Below are positions 1 to 12,272 of a DNA stretch of 64,000 nt, piece by piece. Source of the stretch: Malaya genurostris (Eukaryota; Arthropoda; Insecta; Diptera; Culicidae); the NCBI RefSeq assembly GCF_030247185.1, contig NC_080571.1, positions 344,565,879-344,629,878 on the forward strand. Direction: 5' to 3'. Each line of letters opens with the position of its first letter. The stretch's first letter is position 1. The notes below the pieces were generated by a model, which worked only from the letters and a program-made list of their open reading frames with translations, was not told where the DNA came from and did no database searches. The position numbers and the translations under genes were made by a program.

Positions 1-2340
1 AATAAGTATTCTCAACGTTGATCTGAATTGACGGAATTGTACAATCAATGTGCATTTTATTATGTAAATAAATAAGTTTACAACAACATTTGTATTAACT
101 GAATCGTTATTCTATGCGTTCTTCTCCCCGGCGAACGACCAAAATGATTAAAGCCGGGGTAAAATGAATGATACAAAAAAGTTATTTTATAGTACGAATG
201 TATTTATGATGTTAAACAGCCTTTCGTTACAAAATAATCATTATCAGATGGAAAATTTTGAGCAATTCATGATGTCAGAAAATTTTTTCAAAGGGGAGGG
301 AGTGGCAAATGATTATAGCCATGGAAGGTATTTATAGAGAGAAAGGTGTTTTAAATGTTTCGAACAAAAGAGTTCAAATATAAAACTGACCCAATTTGTC
401 GAGAATACCATGAAAATGATGATTATTGTGAGATCTGAGATGGGACACTGATCATCCGCAATCTGAACTTGAACGAAGTATTGTTCAATCGGGTTGCCGT
501 TTAAGTTATGTTTCACTACAATCAGAGTATTTCACTAAGCAGGACAACTTCGAGAATTTTTTTCGGCCTTCCCTTCACGAAACATTTCCGAGCAATGCCG
601 GGCAATTCAGCTAGTAAATAAATAAATAAATGAAAGGCATCGACTTATCTATAGACGATTCTGTTCCAGCTGTTATGCATCGATGAGTTGCAGCCGAAAC
701 GTGAAGATTTTTACTCTAATTTGAAAAAAAAAACTGTTATGAAATAACATGAAAATACGACGATTCGGTACCGTGAACCATCAGCCATTACAGTCGATTT
801 CATCTGCTCACGGTACAAGTTATCATTTTTCTACCAGTAAAATGCTGAACGCATAATACGATGAATTACGACAATAATTATAGCTATACCACGGAAACAC
901 GTATTCGAACGTTGAGTTTGTTTATTTTGCAAAAAAAGAACATAATCTACTTAGCTTTTCTGCAGTCTCTTTCCTCGCCATAACCATTCTTTTGTTTATA
1001 TCCTAATTGATTTGCTCGATACCGTAGTGCGCTCATGTCGAACGGGGAAATGATCTGTGTGAGCAATAAATCTTCTCATTGTGCTATCGTCCTTCAACCT
1101 CACAGCCTCACAACGCATTCACACAACTGTGCTCTCAGTGAATTCATCGCAACAGAGTGGAAATGGGTGGAACCATTGTTCTGCAATAGAATGCCAGCCA
1201 GTGTTCCTGAAAGCACCCAAAGATCCTGAAATCAAATTCACATGGAATGGAACAGCGATAAATTTCTGCAACGACCGCAACCGAATTTCCTCCACCTCCA
1301 CGATTACAGGTGTGTCGGGAAATTGTCCCACATTCAGATGTTATACATACACAGATATCCGTAGTAATCCCACCGCATTACCATCCATCCGCTATTGATT
1401 GGACCCAGGAGGGGTAAGCAAGCAACAGCTCTGGTTTAGAAATTGTCGCGATGACACTCACATCCGGTGCTGGCTTCGGTTCGGTGCCAAGTGCCAAGTT
1501 AGGTGCAATTGCTATTGGAAACTTATTTGACATATATTTGATTTTACGATCAACGACACAGGCATCGGATCATCAACTCGTATCAATCGGCAATTCTCAT
1601 GACGCTATTGGATTGAATGTTGGGTGATTGGACCACAATTAAATCGTGCCAATGCGAATGCTTCGAGTAAATAGCCACTGTTTGTGGTTCACACAATTCC
1701 CCGTAGGCATGTTAGCGAATAGAACATACCGATTTCATCATAGCAGGCATTTGCATTCGACGAAAATATTCGTTACTAGCTGGCCCGTCGAACTTCGTCT
1801 CGCCTGAAATTATTTTTTTAAATTCGTGTTTTCGGACAGTAGAGTTGTCAAACGTTAATGTTTCTTTCCATTATTTTACTGATTACTTGGCTTACAATAA
1901 ACGAATTACGACAAATTCATATCCAACATCATGAATTATTGTGGATATGTTCAATGCTTTTGTTGTATGTATGTATGTATGTATGTATGTGTGAAGCCAC
2001 CATCAGTTCAAGGCATTACCAGTGGATGCAGGTAGACTTACAGTAGATCCGAATTTGATTATCAGATAACTTTCATATTACTGCTGTTAAGAAGGCCAAA
2101 ATGGGCTTTATGGACCCGGCGCCTTCCAGCAATAACATCCGGCCATATAATAAAAGAATTCGCTGTACCAGCTTAAACCTGCCTGATGGTTTGTTTGTTA
2201 GAAGGGTGCGTCTTACTCATTTCAGACCTTCTGGGGAAAACACACAGCTTTCCCCTGTGAATCGGGTTGACATTTCACTCCTTCATCCAGTCATTCACTT
2301 GTAAGATACCCTGATGCACTCCCTGCCCCTTCCCGTTGTC
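1..2340. other. AT-rich DNA without recognisable gene
   Basis: I find no convincing coding region here. The short open frames around 1035-1400 overlap on both strands and show no motif. A (GTAT)n tetranucleotide run lies at about 1963-1991. A segment at about 1778-1803 resembles a short GC-richer motif (tagctggcccgtcgaactt) that I have seen in dispersed insect repeats, but I cannot name its family. Confidence 0.5.
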
Positions 2341-2354
2341 GATATAATTGAGCA

Positions 2355-2960
2355 TAATACAATATAATATAATATAATATAATATAATATAATATAATAT
2401 AATATAATATAATACAATATAATACAATATAATATTATATAGTATAATATAACATAATATAACACAATATAATATAATATACTATTAAATTATATAATAT
2501 AATGTAGTACAAAAAACATAATATATAACAATTCAATATAACATTATATAATATAATATAACTACAGAGAACAGACATCCAAGCTAGTACAAACTTTTTC
2601 AAAAAGCTGTGTAAAGCATACAAGTGAATATCCGTTAAAATCATCGTTGCACACGAATTGGCACGTATGAATGTCTGTTGGATATCTGTTCTCTGTGGTA
2701 TAACATAATATAAAATTATATAATATAAAACAATATACAACAGCATAATATAATATAATACAATATAATATAATATAATACAATATAATATAATATAATA
2801 TAATATAATATAATATAATATAATATAATATAATATAATATAATATAATATAATATAATATAATATAATATAATATAATATAATATAATATAATATAATA
2901 TAATATAATATAATATAATATAATACAATATAATATGATACAATATGCTATGATACAATA
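2355..2960. repeat. (TATAA)n pentanucleotide microsatellite, interrupted
   Basis: A long 5-bp tandem array (TATAA/AATAT) fills about 2355-2560 and 2700-2960. It is cleanest at 2765-2925 and degenerates at both edges. Tyr/Ile-rich open frames on the minus strand are products of the repeat and not genes. The two halves are separated by a 134-bp inverted-repeat insert, which suggests insertion into a pre-existing array. Confidence 0.9.
2564..2697. mobile_element. 134-bp MITE-like insert with 19-bp TIRs
   Basis: The segment starts acagagaacagacatccaa (2564-2582) and ends with its near-perfect inverse at 2679-2697, one mismatch in 19. The interior is unique compared with the surrounding TATAA array. 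A CAGAGAAC start resembles hAT-type termini (family knowledge). TATAAC occurs next to both ends, but because the target is a TATAA array a duplication cannot be proved. It has no coding capacity. Confidence 0.65.
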
Positions 2961-3790
2961 TATAACAGTTGATGTCGCAGTGTAAGTTATGCTATTCTCT
3001 CGTCGCAGTACTGCAGGAAATATAATATTTCTTTTTAATAATAATAATAATTATAATAATAATAATAACAACAATATATATAACAATGTGAAATAATTCA
3101 ATTCAATATATAACAAATAATGCTACAAACAACAGAACCACATGTTGCAATATACTATGTTAAATATTGCACTTTAGGATGGGCTTCAAACTACAAGCCA
3201 TTTCGCACCCTCTCATTCTGTTACTAACACAGAAGGTGATAGCACCCAGTCGACGCCGGGGAGGCATGAGATAGGGCCTTGTGAGGACTTAGTTATCTCC
3301 CCATTTGATGACCGTAATATAATACCATATAATATAAGCCATTCCATACACTTTTTTATTGGACTTATCAATTGGATTTGTTGAGAAGGTATCAAAATTT
3401 CGGTCCTCTGGAAAGAGCTATCCAGAATTGTTATCGACTGACTAATAATTGGTATCTTCTGTTCATGGTTTCAAGGATTAGAATTTATTGTAATTGTATA
3501 TGTTAAGATTTATAAGTTTGCTTTCTAGATTATGGAACGCTAATGACAATAAATTTCTTGCATTAAAGAATATTGCATTGGGTCGGGCCTTGTACTTCTT
3601 CGTTTCTGTTGTTACCTAGAATAAAACTTTTCAAAACATTTAATAAACTAATATTCATAAATGTCTCATGAATAAAGTTTTTTTGCATCTAGTATCCGTA
3701 ATATTGTCATTGTCACAAAAATAATAATAATAGTGATTATCACATAAATAATGATGAAAATGATGTAATTATAAATGCTAGCAATAATGC
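2961..3790. other. AT-rich spacer, no gene seen
   Basis: Contains short TAA-type runs (about 3038-3075) and otherwise unassigned sequence. No motif-bearing open frame was found. Confidence 0.5.
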
Positions 3791-3799
3791 AAATAGTGT

Positions 3800-3956
<157 letters not shown>

Positions 3957-5410
3957 ATTTATCCTAATTATGTAAAAATGAGAGTAACAATTAAAATATT
4001 AATACATTGTCACTACCTCTACCACCATTACCACTAAAACATTCATTATAATATAAAAATTCACGAGATAATGCCGAGCCGTACAATTTCTTTTTTACCG
4101 GTCCACTGGAGAGCCCCACGATTCTATTTGATAGACCAAATTAATGATGTTATGTTATGTGAATGTTTATATGAATACCGCACTTTCACTTTCATTACGC
4201 GTAACTCGAACCTCGCATTCAAATATTTCTGCTAAAACCCATAAGATTTCTGTTCCATATTCTGGCTCCCCGATTTCATCCGTAGAATATACTCGTCTAC
4301 CGCTTTAATCTCTGCTTGATGGCTCAATTCAGTTCTCTTCATAATTTCGATTCTATGACTGTCAACAAAATCTTATCTGATCTAGTGCCATTCTGCTTAG
4401 GTTGAAGTCACTGATCATATTTGGTAATTTTATAGTTATTGCTCCGTTCCGTAATAAAATTTCACAACCTCTCCAACCTGCTTGGTTGTATTTATTTTCC
4501 ATGTTTCAATTAGTATTTGTTTTCAGACCAAGAGGAGTAACTAAAGTCACTTACCAATACTCGGACGAGCAGCCTAACCTCTTGAGCGTCAAACGATTAT
4601 ATCGTTGTCGCTCTCTGTTCCTATGACACTCACCTGTTGCCTATTCACTTCACTGTTGGGCTTTCCAGTGATTCACTTTTGATTTATTTTTCTGTTTCCC
4701 TCTACTGACTTACCTCTCTCTCTTTCCCTGGCTACTCACCTCCACTCACTCTCAGTTAATTTCCAACTCTATTAGATATGTGTCATATACCGTCCTGACG
4801 CTTTCTAACTCACACTATTGACCTTCAGATACTCACTAATCGCCCTTCCCTCTCCCACAATTTTTCTGTTCTTCAAACACTTTTTCACCCTGCAAAAATG
4901 GCGCCCATCCGCTTGACTCTTACTTTAGCAGTTACATTTTTTTCACTTATTTACCCTACAGGCATGTGTCACTATCACACTGTATCACTATTTTATGAAT
5001 TACGGAGCTGACCGTGCAGTAATTCTTTATTGACCCAGCCAGACATCCACCGGCCCAGTTGACCAGCTTATTGCATCATAGTGATTTTATCCACCGAAAT
5101 ATCACCTATTTCCTTCAACACTTTATATAATATTTCAATATTTCTTTTACTTTGTGCACCGTCTTCCACTTTGTGTATTTTTCACGGCAAAACACTTGAC
5201 TTCGTATACCGGATTATTTCGATAATATTCGTCGTTTCGTAGACACTCTTCAGCAGCTCAGATTAAATGCAACCGCTTCGCTCAACGTCACTCTCGAGAC
5301 TGGTCATATATGTTCAATGCTTTTGTTACGCAAAAACTAAACAAATGCACCAATTGCCATCTCATCCTTCGAGTCAGTGTATTGAACAGAGATTGTATAT
5401 CTCTCTCAAA
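3957..5410. other. Unassigned DNA upstream of a retrotransposon remnant
   Basis: No supported gene. Pyrimidine-rich stretches occur at about 4630-4900. The 3' part (about 5200-5410) may be very degraded retrotransposon sequence leading into the RT fragment that follows, but no motif can be read in it. Confidence 0.4.
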
Positions 5411-5412
5411 CT

Positions 5413-6650
5413 AAAGATTTGACATGTGGGATGATAGATTTGATTGAATCATATCTGACTGGTCGTAGTATGACCGTGAAAATTGGCGGCTGCGTTACTC
5501 CATCATTCATCGTGAGCTCTGGCATTCCTCAGGGAAGCCATCTAGGACTATTCATATTTCTGCTATATCTAAATGATCTAAATTTCGCATGCAATGCATG
5601 AAGCTATCATTCGCCTACGATTTCAAGCTGTTTCATCTCATCAAATATCTGAAAGACTCAAACTTCTTGCAGTCACAGTTGGATGTATTTTTTAACTGGT
5701 GCAACGTCAACAGAATGGTTATAAACGCCTTCAAATGTTTCGTTATCTCCTTCTCTCGTAAACGAACCACGATCATGTATGATTACACTATTTCGCAAGC
5801 TGTACTAAAACGGAAGACATCAAATAAGGATCTAGGAGTGTTATTGGATTCAAAACTTAGTTTCAAAGATCACATAGAATCTCTAAAGCATTAAAGATGC
5901 TAGGATTCATCTTTCGCATCTCAAAAAATTTCAATAACATATACTGCCTGAAATCGTTATATTGCGCTCTAGTTCGTTCTACACTGGAGTATGCTGTTGT
6001 TGTTTGGGCACCATATTACCAAACTGATAAGCTGCGCATTGAAACTGTTCAGCGCAAGTTCATTCGTTTTGCTTTGCGTCGCCTGCCCTGGAGAGATCCA
6101 TTTAATCTTCCAAGCTACGAAAATCGTTGTAGGCTCATACACTTCGATTTGCTATCTGTCCGCCGTGATACACAAACAGCTGTTTTCGTCGCGGACCACA
6201 TCCAATGTCGAATTGATAGTGCAGATCTCCTACAACAGCTAAGTTTTGACATTCTTCGGCGTAATTTGCGGTTTAATCCCTTTCTCAGAATTCCTCGTGC
6301 TAGAACTAACTATGGCTTCAATGAACCGTTTTCGAGTATGTGCCGCGTATTCAATACTTGCTCTGATGAATTTGATTTCAATTTATCTCGTAACACGATT
6401 AAAACCCGTTATCTCCGAATCTTTTCCCGCTAGTTTTATTTACATAATTAGACGATATGAATAGTTGTTAGTTAGCTTTGTAGTTTGAATAAGGGTAACT
6501 AAAGATTTTGTTATGTATCATTTGGTCAAATGTTATCTGTTGATACAAAAGATGAGAAGGTTTTATGCCGGCTGGAGAAGGAGAACCAAAATCTCAGCTC
6601 CAGCAAGCTTTTCCCTTGCTCCTAAATAAACAAATAAACAAATTAACAGA
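5413..6650 (+). pseudogene. 5'-truncated CR1/jockey-like non-LTR retrotransposon, dead
   Basis: The three successive open frames 5419-5601, 5589-5894 and 5897-6433 together form the C-terminal half of a non-LTR reverse transcriptase. The first has SSGIPQGSHLG, the RT motif preceding the active site. The second has SFAYDFKLF where a family member would show YADD-x-KLF, so the catalytic site is damaged, and a frameshift lies near 5590. The third (178 aa) has the downstream thumb and tail (ALVRSTLEYAVVVWAPY, RIETVQRKFIRFALRRL). A 3' UTR runs to a CTAAATAAACAAATAAAC tail at about 6620-6650. The endonuclease domain and ORF1 are absent, as expected for 5' truncation during target-primed reverse transcription. 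A related but different copy lies at about 47538-48720. CR1 (T1/Q-like) is my preferred clade; jockey is possible. Confidence 0.85.
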
Positions 6651-7700
6651 TGGATGAAAAAGAGATGACCAAGATAAATACTTTAAATTGACCCCACAAA
6701 TTTCCAAAAGTAGCCCCCGGGGATGGTTGTTTGTCATTGAATGTTAAGACTTATTTGTACTGAAGACGTTTAAAAATTTAATAGCAAATCCTTAGGGATT
6801 ATCGAAAGTAATAAACTAATTTTGAACGGTTGTCCATAACTTGCTTCACCGCTAGTGATATTATTTAGTCGTGTTTGATGAATGTTCGTAGCAGGATAAT
6901 GACAGGATCAATTTTAGATTAACGAATTAGCGATAAAATGAAAAATACTTGGACATTCGAAAGTTCAAATTACCCTTTTATTAAATATTGTGTCCATTGA
7001 CTTTGACATGAACGCTGGATTCGTTCAAGAATTGTATTCGTTCAAGAATTGTATCAAGAATTGTATTGTTCAATTGTATCTCACTCGTCGAGCCACCACA
7101 TCGTTTTTCTTAGTATTCAGTCCTGAGAATCAATATTCTGTTCTAGCGGAGTGAACATGAGGAGTGATTATACCAGTATTCTTCTTATCGTTAAAGCCAA
7201 TGTATAAAACAGCAGATCTCACAACTAATGGTTCTTACATGCCACGATTTCTCCTTCAGATATGATATTCACGATTCCCATATGGTAATTCGTCAAATAA
7301 TCCAAAGTTCGGAAAATGAGATGATTCGACTTAAGCAGCTTACAAATGTCATGAATACCATCCGTTTTGAAGTGAAACTACTCTTGAAAACTCACCCGAA
7401 TCGGCTGAACAAACTTCAGCATGCTAAATGCAAGGAAAATATTTTCATCTGAACTCATTATTTCAACAGCAGAATCCTATCATTGATACGTAAAAAAATC
7501 GTTACATAATTTTATTTGTTCAACTCACGCCCACGATGGCCAACATAATTCATCTAACTACATCTACTGGTAAATGACATTAGAACTTGTGCTTCTGTTT
7601 ACGGTATAGCTAAAACAGTCATTTGGCAAGTAATGATTTTGATACCCTATTAAGCACGTGTTTCCAAATGACGAATCAATCATGCATGTAAAATCTCCAC
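6651..7700. other. Unassigned AT-rich DNA
   Basis: No supported gene. The 74-aa frame at 7228-7452 has no recognised domain and no splice context that I can see. Confidence 0.45.
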
Positions 7701-7714
7701 CCAAATCTATTCGT

Positions 7715-7965
7715 TGCGCGCCAAATGATTCTTTCAACGATCTAGTATTCCTTTCTTCGACGGCCAAACACTTATGCAACTCGTTATGCGCCAAACACCT
7801 ATCAATGATCTAGCAATCATTGGCGACTTTTTCAGTGGAAAATTCCATTGTCCATACAAAATAACTTTATTGGTTTTTCCCACTTTTCCGGTAAGTTTTC
7901 CTAATTTTTTTGATGTACGAACCCGGTGGGGGTAAAAACTGATCAAACAAAAAAAAAAGCATCTC
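7715..7965 (+). repeat. Dispersed repeat, copy 1 (pair with 32828-33060)
   Basis: Shares an ordered set of blocks with 32828-33060 in the same orientation: gcgccaaa, then atctagtatt, a gca...actcg block, gcgccaaac, gatctagca, and agtggaaaat..ccaatt/ccattg. Both copies are followed by a short tatatag-type tail region. It has no coding potential. The class is unknown; it could be a MITE or the tail of a larger element. Confidence 0.6.
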
Positions 7966-9300
7966 AATCCGTCCATCCTTTCTTTCGTGATGCGATTACA
8001 AAGAATGATCTCTGCATTTTTATATATATAGATTTATTCACCAGCGGAATTTTGTCATGACAGCAACTAGTGGAATTGTAAATTTCAATGTAGGGAAAGC
8101 GGGAAGGGAAGTTTCAGCATCATTTCAATTTCCATCCACACTTGTGATGGTTCGATGAAATTTACCTAAAAAAGCTGCTCATTCTTTCTTCAAACACTTG
8201 TCTGTTAGTATAGGACCAAAAAAACCCAACCGGGATTTGTTGACCATACTTCAAAAATGCTACCTGTATCTCAAATAGCCAAGTCCACCGTGTTTTGAGT
8301 ATAAGAGAACAACAAAACTCTACACTGAAATGTTATTCCGTTGAGCAGATTTTAGTTGTAACCTTTTTCCCTACGATTCAACTAACCTTACCTAGAAGCT
8401 ACAATCCTTGGGTTTTTTAGGTCTGGTTGCCGTAGAGAGCAACCAGTCGGATGAGTGTTTTTCACGGTATACTTTTCTCGATCGAAGGCCAAAATACGTA
8501 TCTGAATTCCTCTGCTAGTATCCTCTGCTACACCAAATACACGAATCCATCAACAATCTCTATATCGTCGCCATCTGTCAATAATCGTAGTGCAAGGAGT
8601 ATTCAGGTACACAAGTGGCATACATTTGAATTTTGAATACGACATTTTTACCCGGTAATCATAACTGAAACGGTCAAATGAGGATTCGATGAGTGGCACG
8701 GCAAGAAAAAATGTATTTTATGAAACCTACTGTTTATTCTACATATTCTACATACATTCAACATGATGTACATTTATCATGCACTCTTATTACTAAGCGT
8801 TTTGTGAAAAGGAACTACACTGAAGTCTTTTTTTTATGCGAGTTTAAGCACAGCACAAAAAACGCATAAATGAAAACTGCATAACTCTGAAACTTCGCAT
8901 AAAAAAAACGCATCCACTTCTCGCATAAAAAAGTCGCATAAAAAAGACTGCATAAAAAAAGACCTTAGTGTATATTAAGTAAGATTACTGTAGATTAGGG
9001 TAGTGTTCCAGTTTTCCAGATTTATAGAATTCCAGTATTGTAGTTGCTCAGGTTTTCGGCTTTCTGTTTTTTTTACAATTTCTGCAGTATTCTAGATTTC
9101 CAGCCTTCTAGTTCCCCAGTTATTATTCGACATTCTGGAAGGCAGTTTTGCATTATAGCTTGCAGATTTCAAGTTTAGCTGTTATCCAGCTCTCGGCTTT
9201 TGCAGGTTTTAGATTTCAAATCTGTCACGCTTAGCGCTTTCCAAGGCTACAAAATTTTTTGCTTCTTGTTTACAAGATTTCAAGCTTACAAGTTTGTATA
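7966..9300. other. Unassigned DNA grading into T-rich low-complexity sequence
   Basis: No supported gene. An imperfect cluster of the word gcataaaaaa (both orientations) occurs at about 8835-8965. From about 9000 the sequence becomes a degenerate series of ttccag/tttcc words that leads into the heptamer array. Confidence 0.45.
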
Positions 9301-9339
9301 TAGATTTTTTTCCATCATTTGTTTCATTATTTTCTATTT

Positions 9340-10088
9340 TACGTTTTTTATTTTCCATTTCCAACATCCTAATTCCAATTTCCTATCTACTAATGTATAT
9401 TCTTTGTTTTCTATTTCCAGTTTCCTATTTTCTAACTCTTATTTCCTGTTTTCTTTTTCCCCTTTTCCAATTTCCCATTTCCAACCTCTTATTTCCAATT
9501 TCCTATTTCCTATTTTCTATTTCCTATTTTCAATCTCCTATTTCTAATTTCCAATTTCTAATTTCTAATTTCCAATTTCCAATTTCCAATTTCCAATTTC
9601 CAATTTCCAATTTCCAATTTCCAATTTCCAATTTCCAATTTCCAATTTCCAATTTCCAATTTCCAATTTTCAATTTTCAATTTCCAATTTCCAATTTCCA
9701 ATTTTAAATTTTAAATTTCCAGTTTCCAATTTCCAATATCCAATATCCAATATCCAATTTCCAATTTCCAATTTCCAATTTCCAATTTCCAATTTCCAAT
9801 TTCCAATTTCCAATTTCCAATTTCCAATTTCCAATTTCCAATTTCCAATTTCCAATTTCCAATTTCCAATTTCCAATTTGCAATTTCCAATTTCCAATTT
9901 CCAATTTCCAATTTCCAATTTGCAATTTGCAATTTCCAATCTGCAATTTCCAATTTGCAATTTCCAATTTGCAATTTCCAATTTGCAATTTCCAATTTGT
10001 AATTTTTAATTTTTAATTTCTAATTTCTAATTTCTAATTTCTAATTTCCAATTTCCAATATCCAATATCCAATATCCAATATCCAATT
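9340..10088. repeat. Degenerate heptamer array, TTTCCAA-type
   Basis: Tandem 7-bp words of the form TTTCCAA, with variants TTTGCAA, TATCCAA and TTTCTAA. It is irregular before about 9540 and regular from 9545 to 10088. Because 7 bp read in triplets repeats every 7 codons, long spurious open frames occur on both strands (on the minus strand, GNWKLEI repeats). These are not proteins. Confidence 0.95.
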
Positions 10089-10712
10089 TCCTATGTCCTA
10101 TTTCCTATTTCCTATTTCCTATTTCCTATTTCCTATTTCCTATTTCCTATTTCCTATTTTCTATTTCCTATTTCCTATTTCCTATTTCCTATTTCCTATT
10201 TCCTATTTCCTATTTCCTATTTCCTATTTCCTATTTCCTATTTCCTATTTCCTATTTCCTATTTCCTATTTCCTATTTCCTATTTCCTATTTCCTATTTC
10301 CTATTTCCTATTTCCTATTTCCTATTTCCTATTTCCTATTTCCTATTTCCTATTTCCTATTTCCTATTTCCTATTTCCTATTTCCTATTTCCTATTTCCT
10401 ATTTCCTATTTCCTATTTCCTATTTCCTATTTCCTATTTCCTATTTCCTATTTCCTATTTCCTATTTCCTATTTCCTATTTCCTATTTCCTATTTCCTAT
10501 TTCCTATTTCCTATTTCCTATTTCCTATTTCCTATTTCCTATTTCCTATTTCCTATTTCCTATTTCCTATTTCCTATTTCCTATTTCCTATTTCCTATTT
10601 CCTATTTCCTATTTCCTATTTCCTATTTCCTATTTCCTATTTCCTATTTCCTATTTCCTATTTCCTATTTCCTATTTCCTATTTCCTATTTTCTTTTCCT
10701 ATTTACTATTTT
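10089..10712. repeat. Near-perfect (TTTCCTA)n heptamer array
   Basis: About 85 tandem copies of TTTCCTA (reverse complement TAGGAAA) with very few substitutions. It directly abuts the TTTCCAA array, so one base change separates the two blocks. The 225-aa frame on the plus strand is only SYFLFPI repeats. It is not the insect TTAGG telomere repeat, and Diptera lack that repeat. Confidence 0.97.
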
Positions 10713-10757
10713 TCGGTTCAAAAATGGGACCAAATTGTTGAATTCTCTGCGGTATTA

Positions 10758-11293
10758 CTACATGGAATGAAAAGTAACGTGCCACTCACAGAAAAGACGT
10801 AATAGTTTTGAACAATGTATATTTTTGTTGAGAACAAGCCTCTAGATGGCAAAATTTCAATTTCATGACAATCTATCCACTAAAGTTTGACTAACAGTTG
10901 CTCGTGTCACACCAGTTCTAGCTATGGAAAAAGACAAGTTTCGTGTCCTGATAAAACAGCAAAAAAAAAATTGAAATTGAATGAACACGGATTGATTCTT
11001 CATCCCCCGTATTCTCCAGACCTGACCCCCAGCGACTATTATATTTTCTCAAACCCTAAAAAGTTTCTCCAGAGAAAGAAATTTTCGTCGAATGCTAAGG
11101 TCATTGCAGAAAACGGAAGCCTATTTTGAAGGTCTTGACAAATCTTTTTTTTTTTTTCAACGGCATCAACATGTTGGAGGACCGATGGGTCACTTGGATC
11201 GCTCTAGATGGAGATTTTACCGAAGAATAAAAAAGTTTTCACGGTAAAAAATTGACTTTTTTTGTTAGTTCCGAGATTTCTTATTCCATGTAG
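10758..11293 (+). mobile_element. Mariner deletion derivative with short TIRs
   Basis: The element begins ctacatggaat and ends attccatgtag, with TA on both sides (10756-10757 and 11294-11295). The ends match for about 11-14 bp and then diverge. Inside, 10887-11129 reads as the C-terminal half of a mariner transposase: HPPYSPDLTPSDYYIF contains the last catalytic Asp (PSD) of the DD34D triad, followed by KKFLQRKKFSSN and then EGLDKS and GGPMGH-like remnants after a frameshift. The helix-turn-helix and the first catalytic regions are gone. At 536 bp it is much shorter than a full mariner (about 1.3 kb). It is non-autonomous and inactive. Confidence 0.8.
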
Positions 11294-12017
11294 TAAGCAC
11301 TGTTCGGAACATTTTTCTCGAATTCGATGCAGCCAAATGCTAGCTTTATTTGCGCTCGTTTTTGGTGCGAATTTCGTATGACGAAAAGTGCACAAAGTCA
11401 GTCAAATTATTCTAGATTTGCACTAAACTGATGATTTTTACCTTCGATTTACAAAGAAGTAGTCTTAATAGTTCTTAAGAAATCATTTAGAGCCAATAGA
11501 ATGACTGATTTTTTTGTTTCGAGGAGGGACAGTTGTCCACTTTTCGTTTTCTTTTCCTCCAATGCGAACGACCAGCAGCTGGATGACGCAATCGCTCTTG
11601 TTTGAAGCGAAACGCACACTGCAACAGCAAATATGCTCTCAGAAGAAGTAGTTGTTGATTGTCTGCGTTTAGACTTAAGTACTGAGGCCAGTAGTTGCTC
11701 GAATCGACCACCTGTCTCGCTCTGCGTATTACATTTCTCTCCATGCTCTCTCGCATATGTGCAAAATAACTTTCGATGGGCCGGGTACCCAAGAAAGTTT
11801 TGATATTTCCGGTTACAAGTTTGACTACATCAATCGGTCGAATGGGATTGATATATGTATAAGCATATATGTTATGCTACCGCTTGTTTGGCAGCCTTGC
11901 TGAGCCGATTTTATTTCTCTCTCATGTTTCGTTACGTTACCAAGAAACTGGAGCAGAAAAAATTGCGCGTGTATAGAAATCGACTTACCTTCACGAAAAT
12001 AACATCTACTTCATTTT
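11294..12017. other. Unassigned DNA with a weak minus-strand open frame
   Basis: A 101-aa minus-strand frame (11487-11792) has a Leu-rich then basic stretch (LLLLRAYLLLQ, WRKRKRKV). This vaguely resembles the N-terminus of PIF/Harbinger-type nucleases, but no nuclease motif follows, so I do not call a gene. Confidence 0.3.
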
Positions 12018-12272
12018 TATCGCGGCAACATCTATGTTTTTATGCACTAATCGCATCTAAATTAAATTATCTACACACTGTCAGGATAGATTTTTGATGC
12101 ATGCCTTTGAAGACGAGATACTCAATGAAAAAGTTGAAAGTTGCCGTTTTCAGCTATGCAATTCTTCCTTCAGAAAAAAGACTTTCCCCACCGCTAAAGT
12201 CAATGAATCATTCTGAAAATTTTACAGAATAATCTAAACTAAGTTTCTAAGAGATTGTCAGTTCGATTTTTT
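12018..12272 (-). repeat. Dispersed repeat, inverted copy of 25050-25265
   Basis: Read on the minus strand, this segment matches 25050-25265 in order: actgacaatctctta, agtttagatta, gattcattgacttta, gaaggaagaattgcatag, caactttcaact, then a tgcgattagtgcataaaaac block. Several indels separate the copies. It is non-coding and its family is unknown to me. Confidence 0.75.

Noticed and set aside
2435..2958. Tyr/Ile-rich minus-strand frames
   Set aside because: Translation of the TATAA microsatellite.
9670..9995. Three overlapping minus-strand frames (GNWKLEI repeats)
   Set aside because: Products of the TTTCCAA heptamer array in all three frames.
10089..10712. Telomeric repeat array
   Set aside because: The unit is TAGGAAA, not TTAGG, and dipteran telomeres do not use a short telomerase repeat.
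10093..10770. 225-aa open frame of SYFLFPI repeats
   Set aside because: Pure translation of the TTTCCTA heptamer; the same array is open in other frames too. No promoter, splice or codon evidence.
11487..11792. PIF/Harbinger nuclease N-terminus
   Set aside because: Only a Leu-rich and a basic stretch are seen; no DDE motifs or TIRs nearby.
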